Virus record (IMG/VR): IMGVR_UViG_3300038426_000075
Location: 1 to 64,000 of that record
DNA from: a virus
Length of the DNA: 64,000 nt
Strand: one strand, 5' to 3'
Part shown: piece after piece, positions 32,060 to 40,745 of the stretch
Numbering within the stretch: position 1 is the first letter of the stretch
Layout: every line of letters begins with the position of its first letter
Program-made: the position numbers and the translations under genes
The notes under the pieces: generated by a model
Told to the model about the DNA's origin: nothing
Database searches by the model: none
The model's input: only the letters and a program-made list of their open reading frames with translations

Positions 32060-32575
32060 CTATTTCAATCCGTCGTTGGTTACGGTCTTGATTCCCAGAT
32101 CAGCCTTCATCCCACCTCGCCAATCTGGATTCTCCTCGGACATTCGCTGTGCCCTAAATAGCTCGGATTTCTCCGTTTTAAACCCACATCCAATTGGTTT
32201 CATATCAGGACCTATTTCCTCACATGAATACATTGTATGATACTTTCCTCCTTCTGAATCAGTACAAGATGGACATATATCTTTTAGTGATAATCCATCC
32301 TTACGTCCACATTGTGGGCAATCTTTACGGGGAAAAATAAACTTCCCATTTTTATCCACCATTTCATGCGGTGCAGGCAGATGGGAAATGTCTCTGGAAG
32401 AAAGGGTTTGTACAATCACACCAAGCAAAGGAGCGGTCTCATTAAATAAAATGGTGATATTTTTTTCTTCCGGCAATCCCTTCGCCTTTCTGATTTCTTT
32501 TGCTGCATTAATTACGAGCTGTCTAATTTGATGTTGACACTCATCAAATCTGTCGGCAATTCTTTTTTCGGCCAT
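32060..32575 (-). CDS. Zinc-finger protein in virion operon
   Basis: Residues 1-75 are helical (IRQLVINAAKEIRKAKG). CPQC and CPSC at about 86-104 and further cysteines (SCEEI, GCGFK) form a two-site zinc ribbon. AGGAGGAG precedes the ATG. Presence between structural genes suggests a virion assembly or DNA-associated role, otherwise unknown. Confidence 0.6.
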   Translation of the reverse strand: MAEKRIADRFDECQHQIRQLVINAAKEIRKAKGLPEEKNITILFNETAPLLGVIVQTLSSRDISHLPAPHEMVDKNGKFIFPRKDCPQCGRKDGLSLKDICPSCTDSEGGKYHTMYSCEEIGPDMKPIGCGFKTEKSELFRAQRMSEENPDWRGGMKADLGIKTVTNDGLK

Positions 32576-32584
32576 CTTCTCCTC

Positions 32585-34315
32585 CTAAAACGGTAATCCG
32601 GTTAATGGATTCAGAGGACAACATCCAGCTGCCTTCATTGCATCGCCTCTTTCATCCGTTACAGTACCCATATGCCATGGGGAAATATCTCCATCACAGC
32701 AACCGTTACAATCGTTTCTTCCAACAGTATTGTCTGCACAGATAACCTCTCTCCATCGCCCACAAACTCCTAAACATATGTCTTCTCGCACTGGTTCCCC
32801 GCTGTCGTAATATAAGAGCACTGTCCCACTACAATTCCATTCCCAGTGCTGCGTCCTGAGACCCAGTTCGTGGCAGATACCACAATAGCTACAATCTGCT
32901 TGCGGAGGACACACATCACAGCAAAAACGGAATGTAGTCGTCCATAACTGCAATGCCATGCCCGGTGGAGTATAACAATTTACGGCCAAGCTGATTGCAG
33001 CACTTCCTCCGCAGCAATCCGTGAGCGTAATAGTTGGGTTATCGACGCAGTTTACATTCGTGGCTGGGGCGGTATATACAGCTTCCCCGCTATCATTGGG
33101 GCTGAAAGCGATAGTCCCCCCACCAGCAGTAACGGCCCAAGACCAAGGACCACATCCACCCTGAGCGGTAAGGGTTTGAGATCCGCCACAACTCATTAAA
33201 AGGGAAGTACAGAGAATAGAAAGAGGATCGGCATCATCACAACATGGAGTACCTATAACAGTATAGGTACTCCCGCATCGATCTTTTAATTTTATAATAC
33301 CAGGCTGGGTGCACTCGATACCAACACCCAAACCGGTGGATAGACCATCTTTTGACGTACCAAGCAGTGACAATGCCCCTGAAGCCGTCCATTCGAAGGG
33401 TAAACATCCTCCATTAACCTCTGGAATAGCGTATAATTTGCCAAATACACGATAGACAAGCAATCCACCAGCTCCTCCAAGGGGAACGGAAGTTGGCATT
33501 TTGCAAAGGGCCATACCCTCGTAAACTATATAGGGTTGACAAGTTCCAAAATCTTCCCACCAAATCTCCACTTTTCTAAGATCAGGGGTTTTTAAACAGC
33601 AATCCACATCAATCTTTTGCTGTTGACTACATATTACATTAGCATTATTATCGAGGATGATGCCCCCAAGAAGCAGGATGCCTAAACCAGTTCTGGAAAG
33701 TATGCCTGTCTCGGTATATGACTTCCAAATAATGTAATTTCCTTTATCATCATGACCATGATCTATTATCTGACCCCAAGCTGGAGGAGAAAGGGAGTAA
33801 ACCGTATGGTTATTTGGTTCACCGTCATAGTGTCTTGGTTCAACAGGAGCAGTATAGGTGAACAAAAAATCCCATACAATGTCCTGACAGGTGGGACATT
33901 TGCTTACATCAATTAAATAATAGGTTTTGAAATAATCAATTCCAACGACATCTGTAGGTTCTATCACTCCTGAATTTTTCATCGGAGGAACAAAAAGCGG
34001 AAAATCAATAAATGTAATAGTGCATATACCTTTTATAGCTGTGACGACCCGACTTACATCAATCTCAACAAAGTCCTGACCAAACACCGACTTCACAATG
34101 ATCGTTGTTCCAGGTTCAGGCGAACGTTTGTCTTGGAGCGATTTCAATTTCGGGACAGCTATGTTCATCCTGTTTTTTAACTGATAGAGCATATTCTTGG
34201 CTTCCCCAACAAATTGTTGGCAATAGGCCGGATCTCCGATAAGGTTCCACGAAACGGCACCCGATGGGTATCGGTATCTCCAATCATCTAATTCCGAATA
34301 GTCTCGCTTTGCCAT
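32585..34315 (-). CDS. Cysteine-rich structural protein with Ig-like region
   Basis: The 576 residues contain about 36 cysteines (CPTC, DVDCC, TPCCDD, TDCCGG, FCCDVCPP, CSYCGIC, NGCCDG), about 6 per cent and very unusual for a phage cytoplasmic protein. A region near 390-450 (GGSQTLTAQGGCGPWSWAV, then TPPGMALQLW) has an Ig-like beta pattern. Many disulfides or bound metals would give a rigid, extracellular fibre or tail part. The start overlaps the preceding stop (TAATG). Confidence 0.6.
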   Translation of the reverse strand: MAKRDYSELDDWRYRYPSGAVSWNLIGDPAYCQQFVGEAKNMLYQLKNRMNIAVPKLKSLQDKRSPEPGTTIIVKSVFGQDFVEIDVSRVVTAIKGICTITFIDFPLFVPPMKNSGVIEPTDVVGIDYFKTYYLIDVSKCPTCQDIVWDFLFTYTAPVEPRHYDGEPNNHTVYSLSPPAWGQIIDHGHDDKGNYIIWKSYTETGILSRTGLGILLLGGIILDNNANVICSQQQKIDVDCCLKTPDLRKVEIWWEDFGTCQPYIVYEGMALCKMPTSVPLGGAGGLLVYRVFGKLYAIPEVNGGCLPFEWTASGALSLLGTSKDGLSTGLGVGIECTQPGIIKLKDRCGSTYTVIGTPCCDDADPLSILCTSLLMSCGGSQTLTAQGGCGPWSWAVTAGGGTIAFSPNDSGEAVYTAPATNVNCVDNPTITLTDCCGGSAAISLAVNCYTPPGMALQLWTTTFRFCCDVCPPQADCSYCGICHELGLRTQHWEWNCSGTVLLYYDSGEPVREDICLGVCGRWREVICADNTVGRNDCNGCCDGDISPWHMGTVTDERGDAMKAAGCCPLNPLTGLPF

Positions 34316-35190
34316 TACGACTGTTCCTCTGTCACCTTCTTTAAGTGAAGCCTTTGATAAGCAAAACTACCTTCTGGCCCCTGGTCGGGAATCTTTAAAG
34401 ATGAATGCTCATAAGAAAAAGAGCCTTCAGTTACCGGAGGAGATTTCAGCTTCAAAAATTGATATCTAAAGTTCTCTGGAATTTTAGGTTTAGCTTGAAA
34501 TACGTTAATTGAATCGATACGATGAAGATGTTGAAGCATTTGGACAATAAGCTGGTAAATCTGACTGAGACTGACTGAACCTAAAGAATGACTGTGAATT
34601 AAATCCTCTACTATCAAAAGGAAGGAAAGGACAAGATTGACATTTTCTATTCCGTGGGCATGAGCCAAACTTTGAACCAAGAGATTATGAACCTGAGAAA
34701 GAATAACGCCATCTATAGCGTGTGAATGACTCATGGCCTGCACGATAAGTTGATGGATCTGTATCAACGTGGGAGTATCAATAGAATGAACATGAGAAAG
34801 GGCTTGGATTAATAATTGATGAATCTGTGTAAGCACCACGTTGTCGATAGCATTGATGTGGGCTAAATTATTAACCAAAAGATTATGAATTTGAGAAATA
34901 CTAACCTCGCCTAGGGCGTGTGAATGGGTCATGGCCTGGACAATAAGAAGATAGCTTTGAGATAAATCTACCGTCCCTAAAGAATGGGCATGCATCAAGG
35001 CCTGAACCACCAATAAAACGTTATAAATCATTTGGACATTATCGATGGCGTGAGCATGGGCCAAATTATCAACCAGAAGGTGATGAACCTGTGTGAGCGC
35101 AACACCATCAATAACGTTGGCATGGGCTAAATTGTCCACGGCCAACTGGAACTCTCCGCAAATAATAGGAACTATCCAATTTGGAAGCAT
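34315..35190 (-). CDS. Virion repeat protein with ten 22-residue HxH repeats
   Basis: Residues about 20-240 consist of about ten tandem units of 22 residues, each of the form LxHxHxIDxVxLxQxHxLLVQ (examples NLAHAHAIDNVQMIY, ALSHVHSIDTPTLIQIHQLL, AMSHSHAIDGVILSQ). Regular beta-turn-beta units with HxH pairs suggest a fibrous trimer with metal ions along the axis, as known for T4 long tail fibre gp37. I start at MLPNWIVPI, whose ATG overlaps the upstream stop by one base. Probably a fibre or tail needle. Confidence 0.7.
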   Translation of the reverse strand: MLPNWIVPIICGEFQLAVDNLAHANVIDGVALTQVHHLLVDNLAHAHAIDNVQMIYNVLLVVQALMHAHSLGTVDLSQSYLLIVQAMTHSHALGEVSISQIHNLLVNNLAHINAIDNVVLTQIHQLLIQALSHVHSIDTPTLIQIHQLIVQAMSHSHAIDGVILSQVHNLLVQSLAHAHGIENVNLVLSFLLIVEDLIHSHSLGSVSLSQIYQLIVQMLQHLHRIDSINVFQAKPKIPENFRYQFLKLKSPPVTEGSFSYEHSSLKIPDQGPEGSFAYQRLHLKKVTEEQS

Positions 35191-35675
35191 TAAATTGGCT
35201 CCACGTATATCGTAACGGTTCCAGAAGAAATACTTTGTACCAAAGGCCAGACCCAATTGGCCTTGCCGCAGTCAAAAATGTATCGGGCCGAATAGTATCG
35301 GGTTCCGTCTGTAAGTGCTGCATCTCCTATAAATGTGATAGACTCCGTTAATCCAATAGCAACGGGCGTTCCTGCGGCATCGTGCATGATCAGGCAAATC
35401 TTTGCGTTTGCCGAGGCTACGGAAAATGTTGCATAGACCTCAACTAAACTTGAATTTCCGAGAGCCTTTGCCGAAGCATTCTTGGTATGAACGTCTCCAG
35501 TATCTGCCGAAGCAACAGCGGATCGGAGAGCAGCTCCATAATTGGCCTTCTTGCTTACCATGTATCCAGCGGGAGAGATATTGGCAGTCGATGATACCTG
35601 ATTATTTTGGATTGCCAAAATATCCACCCCTGTATCAGCGGCTAATGTGTGAAGGACTTCGTCCCCTACTGCCAT
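35190..35675 (-). CDS. Hypothetical beta-rich structural protein
   Basis: 161 residues with alternating small and hydrophobic residues (VEVYATFSVASANAKICLIM, IGLTESITFIGDAALTDG), as in virion beta-sandwich proteins. AAGGAGG precedes the ATG. It is coupled to the repeat protein. Function unknown. Confidence 0.55.
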   Translation of the reverse strand: MAVGDEVLHTLAADTGVDILAIQNNQVSSTANISPAGYMVSKKANYGAALRSAVASADTGDVHTKNASAKALGNSSLVEVYATFSVASANAKICLIMHDAAGTPVAIGLTESITFIGDAALTDGTRYYSARYIFDCGKANWVWPLVQSISSGTVTIYVEPI

Positions 35676-35677
35676 AA

Positions 35678-37501
35678 CTACCTCCTTCTTCCGTAAGCAT
35701 GAAGAGGTTCAGGCCTTACCATGACTCCTCTCCGTGTCATTGCTGAAATATTTGGATAGTGAATCAGCTTAAAATTTTCGGATGAATACTTATCGTTACC
35801 TGCGCCGAGACCCAATGGGAGTGATTTCGTAGGGTCCCATGATGCACTCAATGCTGCTCCAGGCTTATAGGCCCAACTTCCGGTATACTCCCATCGTGCA
35901 GCAAATTCTGTTTGTAATAATGCAGGAAAGTAGGAAGTGACATAAGCCACATTATCTTGTACGCTTCCACTAGAAACAGAGCCAGCGAGAAGGTTATTGA
36001 CCGTTGGAGTCGTATAGGCGTTTGCCGTAGGATACACCAGATTGATATGCGTTCCGTCAGGAATAGATAAAATCCTGTTTATCTCTCTATGGCCTCCATC
36101 TCCTATCCACACTATTTCCCATTGAACAAACGGAGCACTGCTTGTTACCGGAATTGATGTTACTCCGGCGGAAACGCTACTCGCCGCAGTCGTCTTGGTT
36201 GCGTCTCTTGCGAAGATTGGATTCCCCGGATCTGCCACAAAATTAGTCCAGTCTCTACTTCTCCATATTCCCTGTTGATACTGACTCGAATGATAGCCCT
36301 GGACATACAGAATAATCTCGCCCCTTTGGTAAAAAATATCAGTAGGTAGTATCGTACTATCATTCCACGACCCGCCTGCTCCTACCAAAATAATCGGATT
36401 ATTTGGATCAGCAACCCAAGGACCACCAACATACCCCGATGTAAAATGTCCAATTTGCCATACCGATGAGACGTTGACCCCTCCAACGTACATGTGCCAT
36501 TTTCTTGAGGCCAAATCATAGGCAATGACAGGAAATCCATGTCCGCCAACATCCCAAGTCCCAGCATCCCCGACAGTGTCCATATACCCTACATCCGTGA
36601 AGGTAGCCCCAAGATCATTTGAATAAGCAAGCCGAATTCTATACTTTGCATCAGTATTTCGGTAAGCTGTGTAAAAAAGATAAATCTTCCCATCGAACCA
36701 AATAGGATTCGGGGCATATACCGAATTTTCTCCACTCAACGCAGCAATCGAAGCATTATATCCATCCCATCGGTGAAATTTTATTCCGCTATCATACGAC
36801 AATGCTCGAAAAATGGACTGGGTTCCAGATACCTGACCATTGTAGAAGGCAATCATCACTGGATCATTGGAGAATTGGCAAAAGTCGGTCTTCATCGAGG
36901 TAATGTAATAATAATCCGTCCATGGCTCCCCCCAATATAGATAAAGGGTTGTGAAGGCTTTCATGGCCGAAAACGCAATGGGGGATGTCTCTAAAACAGA
37001 CATGGTATCCCCATTTTTTCTTATTGAAATCCTCCAAGATCCCCCCTTAACGATAAGAGAAATATCTAACCAATAAGCTTGGCCTATGGCAAAACCGGAA
37101 ATACCAGTTGTCCAATTACTTCCGTTCCAGTAATATACTGTTCCAGTCGTTACTTGTTTATATTCTATGTAAACCAAACCCGAACTCTGAACATAATAAA
37201 CCTGAAGCACCGTTTTTGCGTATTGAGCGGCAAAGGTGTCGCATGCCGGAATTCCATCTGAAAGGCAAAGCAAATGGACATAACCACTAACGGTACCGTC
37301 CATTAAATGCCGCATCGTATAAACAAAATCCTTCGTCGTGTCGATAGCAGCCTTGACATAAACCAGTGCCCCGTTAGCTGCGGCAGCGCCCATTGTAATA
37401 TTGCACGACCCACCCGAATTGGAGACAGCTCCATCTCCGGCAACGGATGTCCCAAAGACGCTGGTATCGAGTGCGCTATCAAAATTATCAAGCCAGCTCA
37501 T
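35678..37501 (-). CDS. Tailspike-like protein with glycosidase-type beta-propeller
   Basis: The N-terminal 200 residues have a concanavalin-like beta-sandwich look (DFVYTMRHLMDGTVSGYVHL). The centre (NPIWFDGKIYLFYTAYRNTD, RIRLAYSNDLGATFTDVG, KWHMYVGG) shows repeated blades like five-bladed propeller glycosidases of the GH43/GH32 type. A C-terminal beta region follows. It may bind or cleave a host surface polysaccharide. Catalytic residues cannot be assigned with confidence. It starts at an ATG overlapping the previous stop (ATGA). Confidence 0.65.
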   Translation of the reverse strand: MSWLDNFDSALDTSVFGTSVAGDGAVSNSGGSCNITMGAAAANGALVYVKAAIDTTKDFVYTMRHLMDGTVSGYVHLLCLSDGIPACDTFAAQYAKTVLQVYYVQSSGLVYIEYKQVTTGTVYYWNGSNWTTGISGFAIGQAYWLDISLIVKGGSWRISIRKNGDTMSVLETSPIAFSAMKAFTTLYLYWGEPWTDYYYITSMKTDFCQFSNDPVMIAFYNGQVSGTQSIFRALSYDSGIKFHRWDGYNASIAALSGENSVYAPNPIWFDGKIYLFYTAYRNTDAKYRIRLAYSNDLGATFTDVGYMDTVGDAGTWDVGGHGFPVIAYDLASRKWHMYVGGVNVSSVWQIGHFTSGYVGGPWVADPNNPIILVGAGGSWNDSTILPTDIFYQRGEIILYVQGYHSSQYQQGIWRSRDWTNFVADPGNPIFARDATKTTAASSVSAGVTSIPVTSSAPFVQWEIVWIGDGGHREINRILSIPDGTHINLVYPTANAYTTPTVNNLLAGSVSSGSVQDNVAYVTSYFPALLQTEFAARWEYTGSWAYKPGAALSASWDPTKSLPLGLGAGNDKYSSENFKLIHYPNISAMTRRGVMVRPEPLHAYGRRR

Positions 37502-37854
37502 GTCGGGTCCGCTATTTCCTCTTTAAAAGCCGGAATGGTCACGGTATTCCCTGCCGTCAAAACCTGAGACGTGCATGTCGTTGTAAGTTTGATTACACCG
37601 CCCAAACTTAAAACAATGTGCAGAGCAGTTCCGCTCCCCGTCACAGATACGCCAGCCTTTTGTGCCGTTGTTATTTTGCGCCCAGATGAATCCCCTTCTG
37701 CGATTGCATAATCCCCAGGGGCCATCGCAACATTTGCGAGGGTATTAGTTAAGTCGGTTGGAGTGGTCACGTCGCTAGTCACATCCATACGAGTACAGGC
37801 CTGGACTACGCCAAGGGCTGCATCCAATACGGCATCTGCCACTGATTTACCCAT
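37498..37854 (-). CDS. Small beta-rich structural protein
   Basis: From MGKSVADAVLDAALGVVQAC the product (118 residues) has a beta-rich C-terminus (GVSVTGSGTALHIVLSLGG). GGAGGAAGA precedes the ATG. Probably a virion part by position; no family recognised. Confidence 0.55.
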   Translation of the reverse strand: MGKSVADAVLDAALGVVQACTRMDVTSDVTTPTDLTNTLANVAMAPGDYAIAEGDSSGRKITTAQKAGVSVTGSGTALHIVLSLGGVIKLTTTCTSQVLTAGNTVTIPAFKEEIADPT

Positions 37855-37960
37855 TGTCTTCCTCCTCCATAATTTTGATTCCATGACTAATGATCACGTC
37901 CTGGACTTCGAGCACGATCTCTTTCTTTTCCTCTTTCTTTTCTTCTTTAATTTCTTCCAT
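37847..37960 (-). CDS. Charged microprotein (37 aa)
   Basis: Reads MEEIKEEKKEEKKEIVLEVQ and ends with a TAA overlapping the start of the next gene (ATGGGTAA). The N-terminus is nearly all Glu and Lys. Support rests on coupling and a plausible ribosome region (AGGAGGTAATTAAG). Confidence 0.45.
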   Translation of the reverse strand: MEEIKEEKKEEKKEIVLEVQDVIISHGIKIMEEEDNG

Positions 37961-37972
37961 CTTAATTACCTC

Positions 37973-38902
37973 CTATCGCTTTCTATGTGTTATCGGATCA
38001 ACCATTGCCCTGAATGATTCCAGGTCAAAGTCGGCTCCATCAAGGTTTCTTATCACGAAGGACATAAATCTGTTCTTCAATCCCCGTGGAAATTTGACCC
38101 TTTCTTCCCCGGAAAAAGTCCCATTTGTATTCAGGACCCTTGTTATCGGATCTATCCTTCCCTCATCAAGGATAAGTTGTATGGAAATTGGCCCCCCTCT
38201 TTTTACGATCCATCCTTCTCGAAGTCGCTTTATGACATCCCTCCACAAATCCTCAGTCCCAGTTTGGATTGCGCTATCAATCCTGACCCCGGCATCATCA
38301 TCTCCATCCAAAAGAAAAACCCCTTGCTCGGAAGCCCCAATGTAAATACCGAGTCCATGGTAATCGCAGAATGAGTTGAATGGATAATTGCTGTACTCAG
38401 TCGTTCCAAAATGGCTCAGATTTACAGCGAATCCCTTTCGAATCGGAACGAATGCCGGCAGCACTCTGATCTCAAGCCATGGGTCAATAAATGGGATATC
38501 TAAGGCAAAGGCCAACTGGTTTTGATGGCCAATGGTAAGAACAAGCCCCAATGCGGGAATTTCAATTGCTCCACTAAGTACCCCACCGGATATCAAGGTT
38601 CCAGATAATTGAAGGGCAGGGATTCGGAGTGCGGCATCAATCTCATTACGAGGAGCAATCCTAAGAGAAAGTTCTACTGCCGGCATGGGGAGAGAAGCAG
38701 ATAGCTTCCCCCCGCTTTTGATGGTTGCAGAGACCTCCAGGGCAGGGACTTCAAGTGGAAAGTCGAGTACCGCCCCCTGAGAGATGCTGGCACTCAGTTC
38801 GAGAGCAGGGATCCCTAAGCTGGCCGAGAGTGTACCCGCACTGATAACAAGCTCGGTCTCCAGGACAGGGATCTCAAGTGCAAACCACAGGTTATTTGAC
38901 AT
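37973..38902 (-). CDS. Structural protein with six IPALELS repeats
   Basis: Residues about 5-145 are built of six repeats of about 23 residues with core IPALELS (LGIPALELSASISQGA, LEVPALEVSATIKSGG, MPAVELSLRI, IPALQLSGTL, IPALGLVLTI). They predict a regular beta structure. The rest is a globular domain (VFLLDGDDDAGVRIDSA). The neighbouring neck protein at 39735 ends with one unit of the same repeat (LGIPAIEVSGHI), so the two may interact through it. Confidence 0.65.
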   Translation of the reverse strand: MSNNLWFALEIPVLETELVISAGTLSASLGIPALELSASISQGAVLDFPLEVPALEVSATIKSGGKLSASLPMPAVELSLRIAPRNEIDAALRIPALQLSGTLISGGVLSGAIEIPALGLVLTIGHQNQLAFALDIPFIDPWLEIRVLPAFVPIRKGFAVNLSHFGTTEYSNYPFNSFCDYHGLGIYIGASEQGVFLLDGDDDAGVRIDSAIQTGTEDLWRDVIKRLREGWIVKRGGPISIQLILDEGRIDPITRVLNTNGTFSGEERVKFPRGLKNRFMSFVIRNLDGADFDLESFRAMVDPITHRKR

Positions 38903-38911
38903 TTACCCACC

Positions 38912-39706
38912 TTATGTCTTGGAAGTGGGCAGCGTCAAAGAAAATGAAAGAACGACTGAAACGGCCGCAGCGGTAATCGATGCCGGATCAATTGTTGCGT
39001 CTCCACCCACAGCAGCAAGCGTCCCCTGAACCCGTTTAAAAACATAGGTGGAATCAAGAGCTCCAACATCGTCTGGCGTACATAAGGTGAAGTATCCCGC
39101 GACGCCAGAGGCCAGATTGCTCAAGCATTCCCAAGTATCTCCGGCTGGTTTTGAAATTACGCCCGCAACCGGTGGACCGAATTGGAGGGTATTAACTCTG
39201 GCTACCGAAGTCTTTGCCGTATAGGTAACTGCCTGATCTCCCGCCCCCCCCGAATTATCCAGGGTAAGTGCTAAACCTGCTATCCTGTTTTGCACCCAAA
39301 TAGCAGGTGTAGTCGGATCGCAAATAGCTTGGAGCTGAGGAATATCATTTAACATTCTGGCGACGTGGAGGTTAATCAAGGTTTCATTTCCGGTATCTGC
39401 TGCCGGGATTATATAGGTGTAAGTTGTCGCTACCCCCTCCACCGTTACGGTGACTTTGACTGTCTTCCCTGTAGTTCCACCCGCCGCAATTGTCAGCAAA
39501 TAGGATCTCGCCGTTGATCGATCCGTTGTGGCAACGGCACCCCCAGAGAGGGTGTACCTTGCCAATTTTGTTCCGATCCGTGCATCCTCGGGATTGGTAG
39601 GCGGATTCCCGTCATACACATCGAGCACGAAGTCCTCGAGGTCTTCCCTTACTCCCCTCCCTCCCATGATTGAATTCAACAAAGCCTGCGAATATTTTAC
39701 TGTCAT
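38912..39706 (-). CDS. Hypothetical virion protein (264 aa)
   Basis: Starts MTVKYSQALLNSIMGGRGVR after AAGGAGGACAC. The middle is beta-rich with repeats of Thr and Val (GKTVKVTVTVEGVATTYTYI). Such proteins are typical of neck or tail tube components. A palindromic operator lies just upstream. No named family. Confidence 0.55.
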   Translation of the reverse strand: MTVKYSQALLNSIMGGRGVREDLEDFVLDVYDGNPPTNPEDARIGTKLARYTLSGGAVATTDRSTARSYLLTIAAGGTTGKTVKVTVTVEGVATTYTYIIPAADTGNETLINLHVARMLNDIPQLQAICDPTTPAIWVQNRIAGLALTLDNSGGAGDQAVTYTAKTSVARVNTLQFGPPVAGVISKPAGDTWECLSNLASGVAGYFTLCTPDDVGALDSTYVFKRVQGTLAAVGGDATIDPASITAAAVSVVLSFSLTLPTSKT

Positions 39707-39719
39707 CTGTGTCCTCCTT

Positions 39720-39733
39720 TACGCAAATGCGTA
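39720..39733 (-). promoter_or_regulatory. Dispersed palindromic operator, copy 4
   Basis: TACGCAAATGCGTA sits exactly in the gap between two late genes, adjoining the AAAGGAGG ribosome site of the downstream gene. No -35 box is seen, so it may be a roadblock-type or translational/operator site. Confidence 0.6.
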
Positions 39734-39734
39734 T

Positions 39735-40736
39735 TTAAGCTGTGGTTATATGCCCACTAACCTCTATTGCCGGAATTCCTAATGCTGCCTCAATCCCACC
39801 ATAGCCGGGCATTAGATCGTAGGTTCCCAGAAACTGCCGAATCTTTACCTGATTCTTAAGGATCCGGTAAAGAACTATCACTCTTCCTCTTGCCGCTCCA
39901 TCTATCCAGAAATGGTCTGCCGTAACTCTATTGACCTGCCCACCCGGAAGTCCCATGTAGCAACCGTCTTGCGTAGCCCAGAGCACGATCTTCTCTGTCC
40001 GTCCACCGATAAGGGCCGTTCCGGATGTCTGGTGTACGATTGAGATTGCCGTTCCCTCGATGGCCGGAAAATCGCATACATCGGTATAATTGAATTTAGG
40101 CGGATCTCCCGCACCTCCCCCAAGGAATCCGCACTTCTTGGTATCACTCACATAAAGGCCATCTTTAACCGCCTTCAACATCCTTCCCCTTCCTACGAAC
40201 GAGACGAAATTATGCCTTGTATCTCTGACCCATGGCTCCGTGGCATCTGAATAGAGGAGAAGACCGTTCTGAAACACCCAGAGGCGGGAGTCCCAATACT
40301 CCATCAGGTGCCCAGCCACCATTCTGGCTTTGAATTCCTGGTCAACTTCTGGAATACCATGAGCCACATGTTCTCTGATGTATCCAAATTTCTCGACGTT
40401 CGAGAAAAATACCATGTCCCCAACGTCCTGAAAAATCATCTCAATATCACCCACATTTGAAAGAATGGTAGTGTAGGTGAAGGTCATGGTGTTAAAATTT
40501 AGAGTCGCTTCTTTAAGATCTCCCGCCTGCACACAAAGGGTAATGTCGGCATTGGACCACATACTGTGGGTGCTCTCATCATCAAGTAACGTCCTTCCTC
40601 TCCGTCGATGGAGTTTCTTGTCATTATCGGAATCGATGTTCATGGCATACGGCACATAGCCAGCCGGGATCCTGGTTGGATCCCGCTTCTTCGAAACACC
40701 CACAATGTTTTTATATTCAAAATTTGGCTGAGGCAT
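39735..40736 (-). CDS. Neck beta-propeller-like protein
   Basis: The 333 residues begin FEYKNIVGVSKKRDPTRIPA and contain RRRGRTLL, then propeller-like blades (YWDSRLWVFQNGLLLYSDA, LWATQDGCYMGLPGGQVNRV, YVSDTKKCGFLGGG). This suits a P22 gp10-like or T7 gp12-like tail hub. The C-terminus is one IPALELS-type repeat (IEAALGIPAIEVSGHI). It follows the head-tail adaptor gene. Confidence 0.6.
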   Translation of the reverse strand: MPQPNFEYKNIVGVSKKRDPTRIPAGYVPYAMNIDSDNDKKLHRRRGRTLLDDESTHSMWSNADITLCVQAGDLKEATLNFNTMTFTYTTILSNVGDIEMIFQDVGDMVFFSNVEKFGYIREHVAHGIPEVDQEFKARMVAGHLMEYWDSRLWVFQNGLLLYSDATEPWVRDTRHNFVSFVGRGRMLKAVKDGLYVSDTKKCGFLGGGAGDPPKFNYTDVCDFPAIEGTAISIVHQTSGTALIGGRTEKIVLWATQDGCYMGLPGGQVNRVTADHFWIDGAARGRVIVLYRILKNQVKIRQFLGTYDLMPGYGGIEAALGIPAIEVSGHITTA

Positions 40737-40745
40737 CGTCTATCC

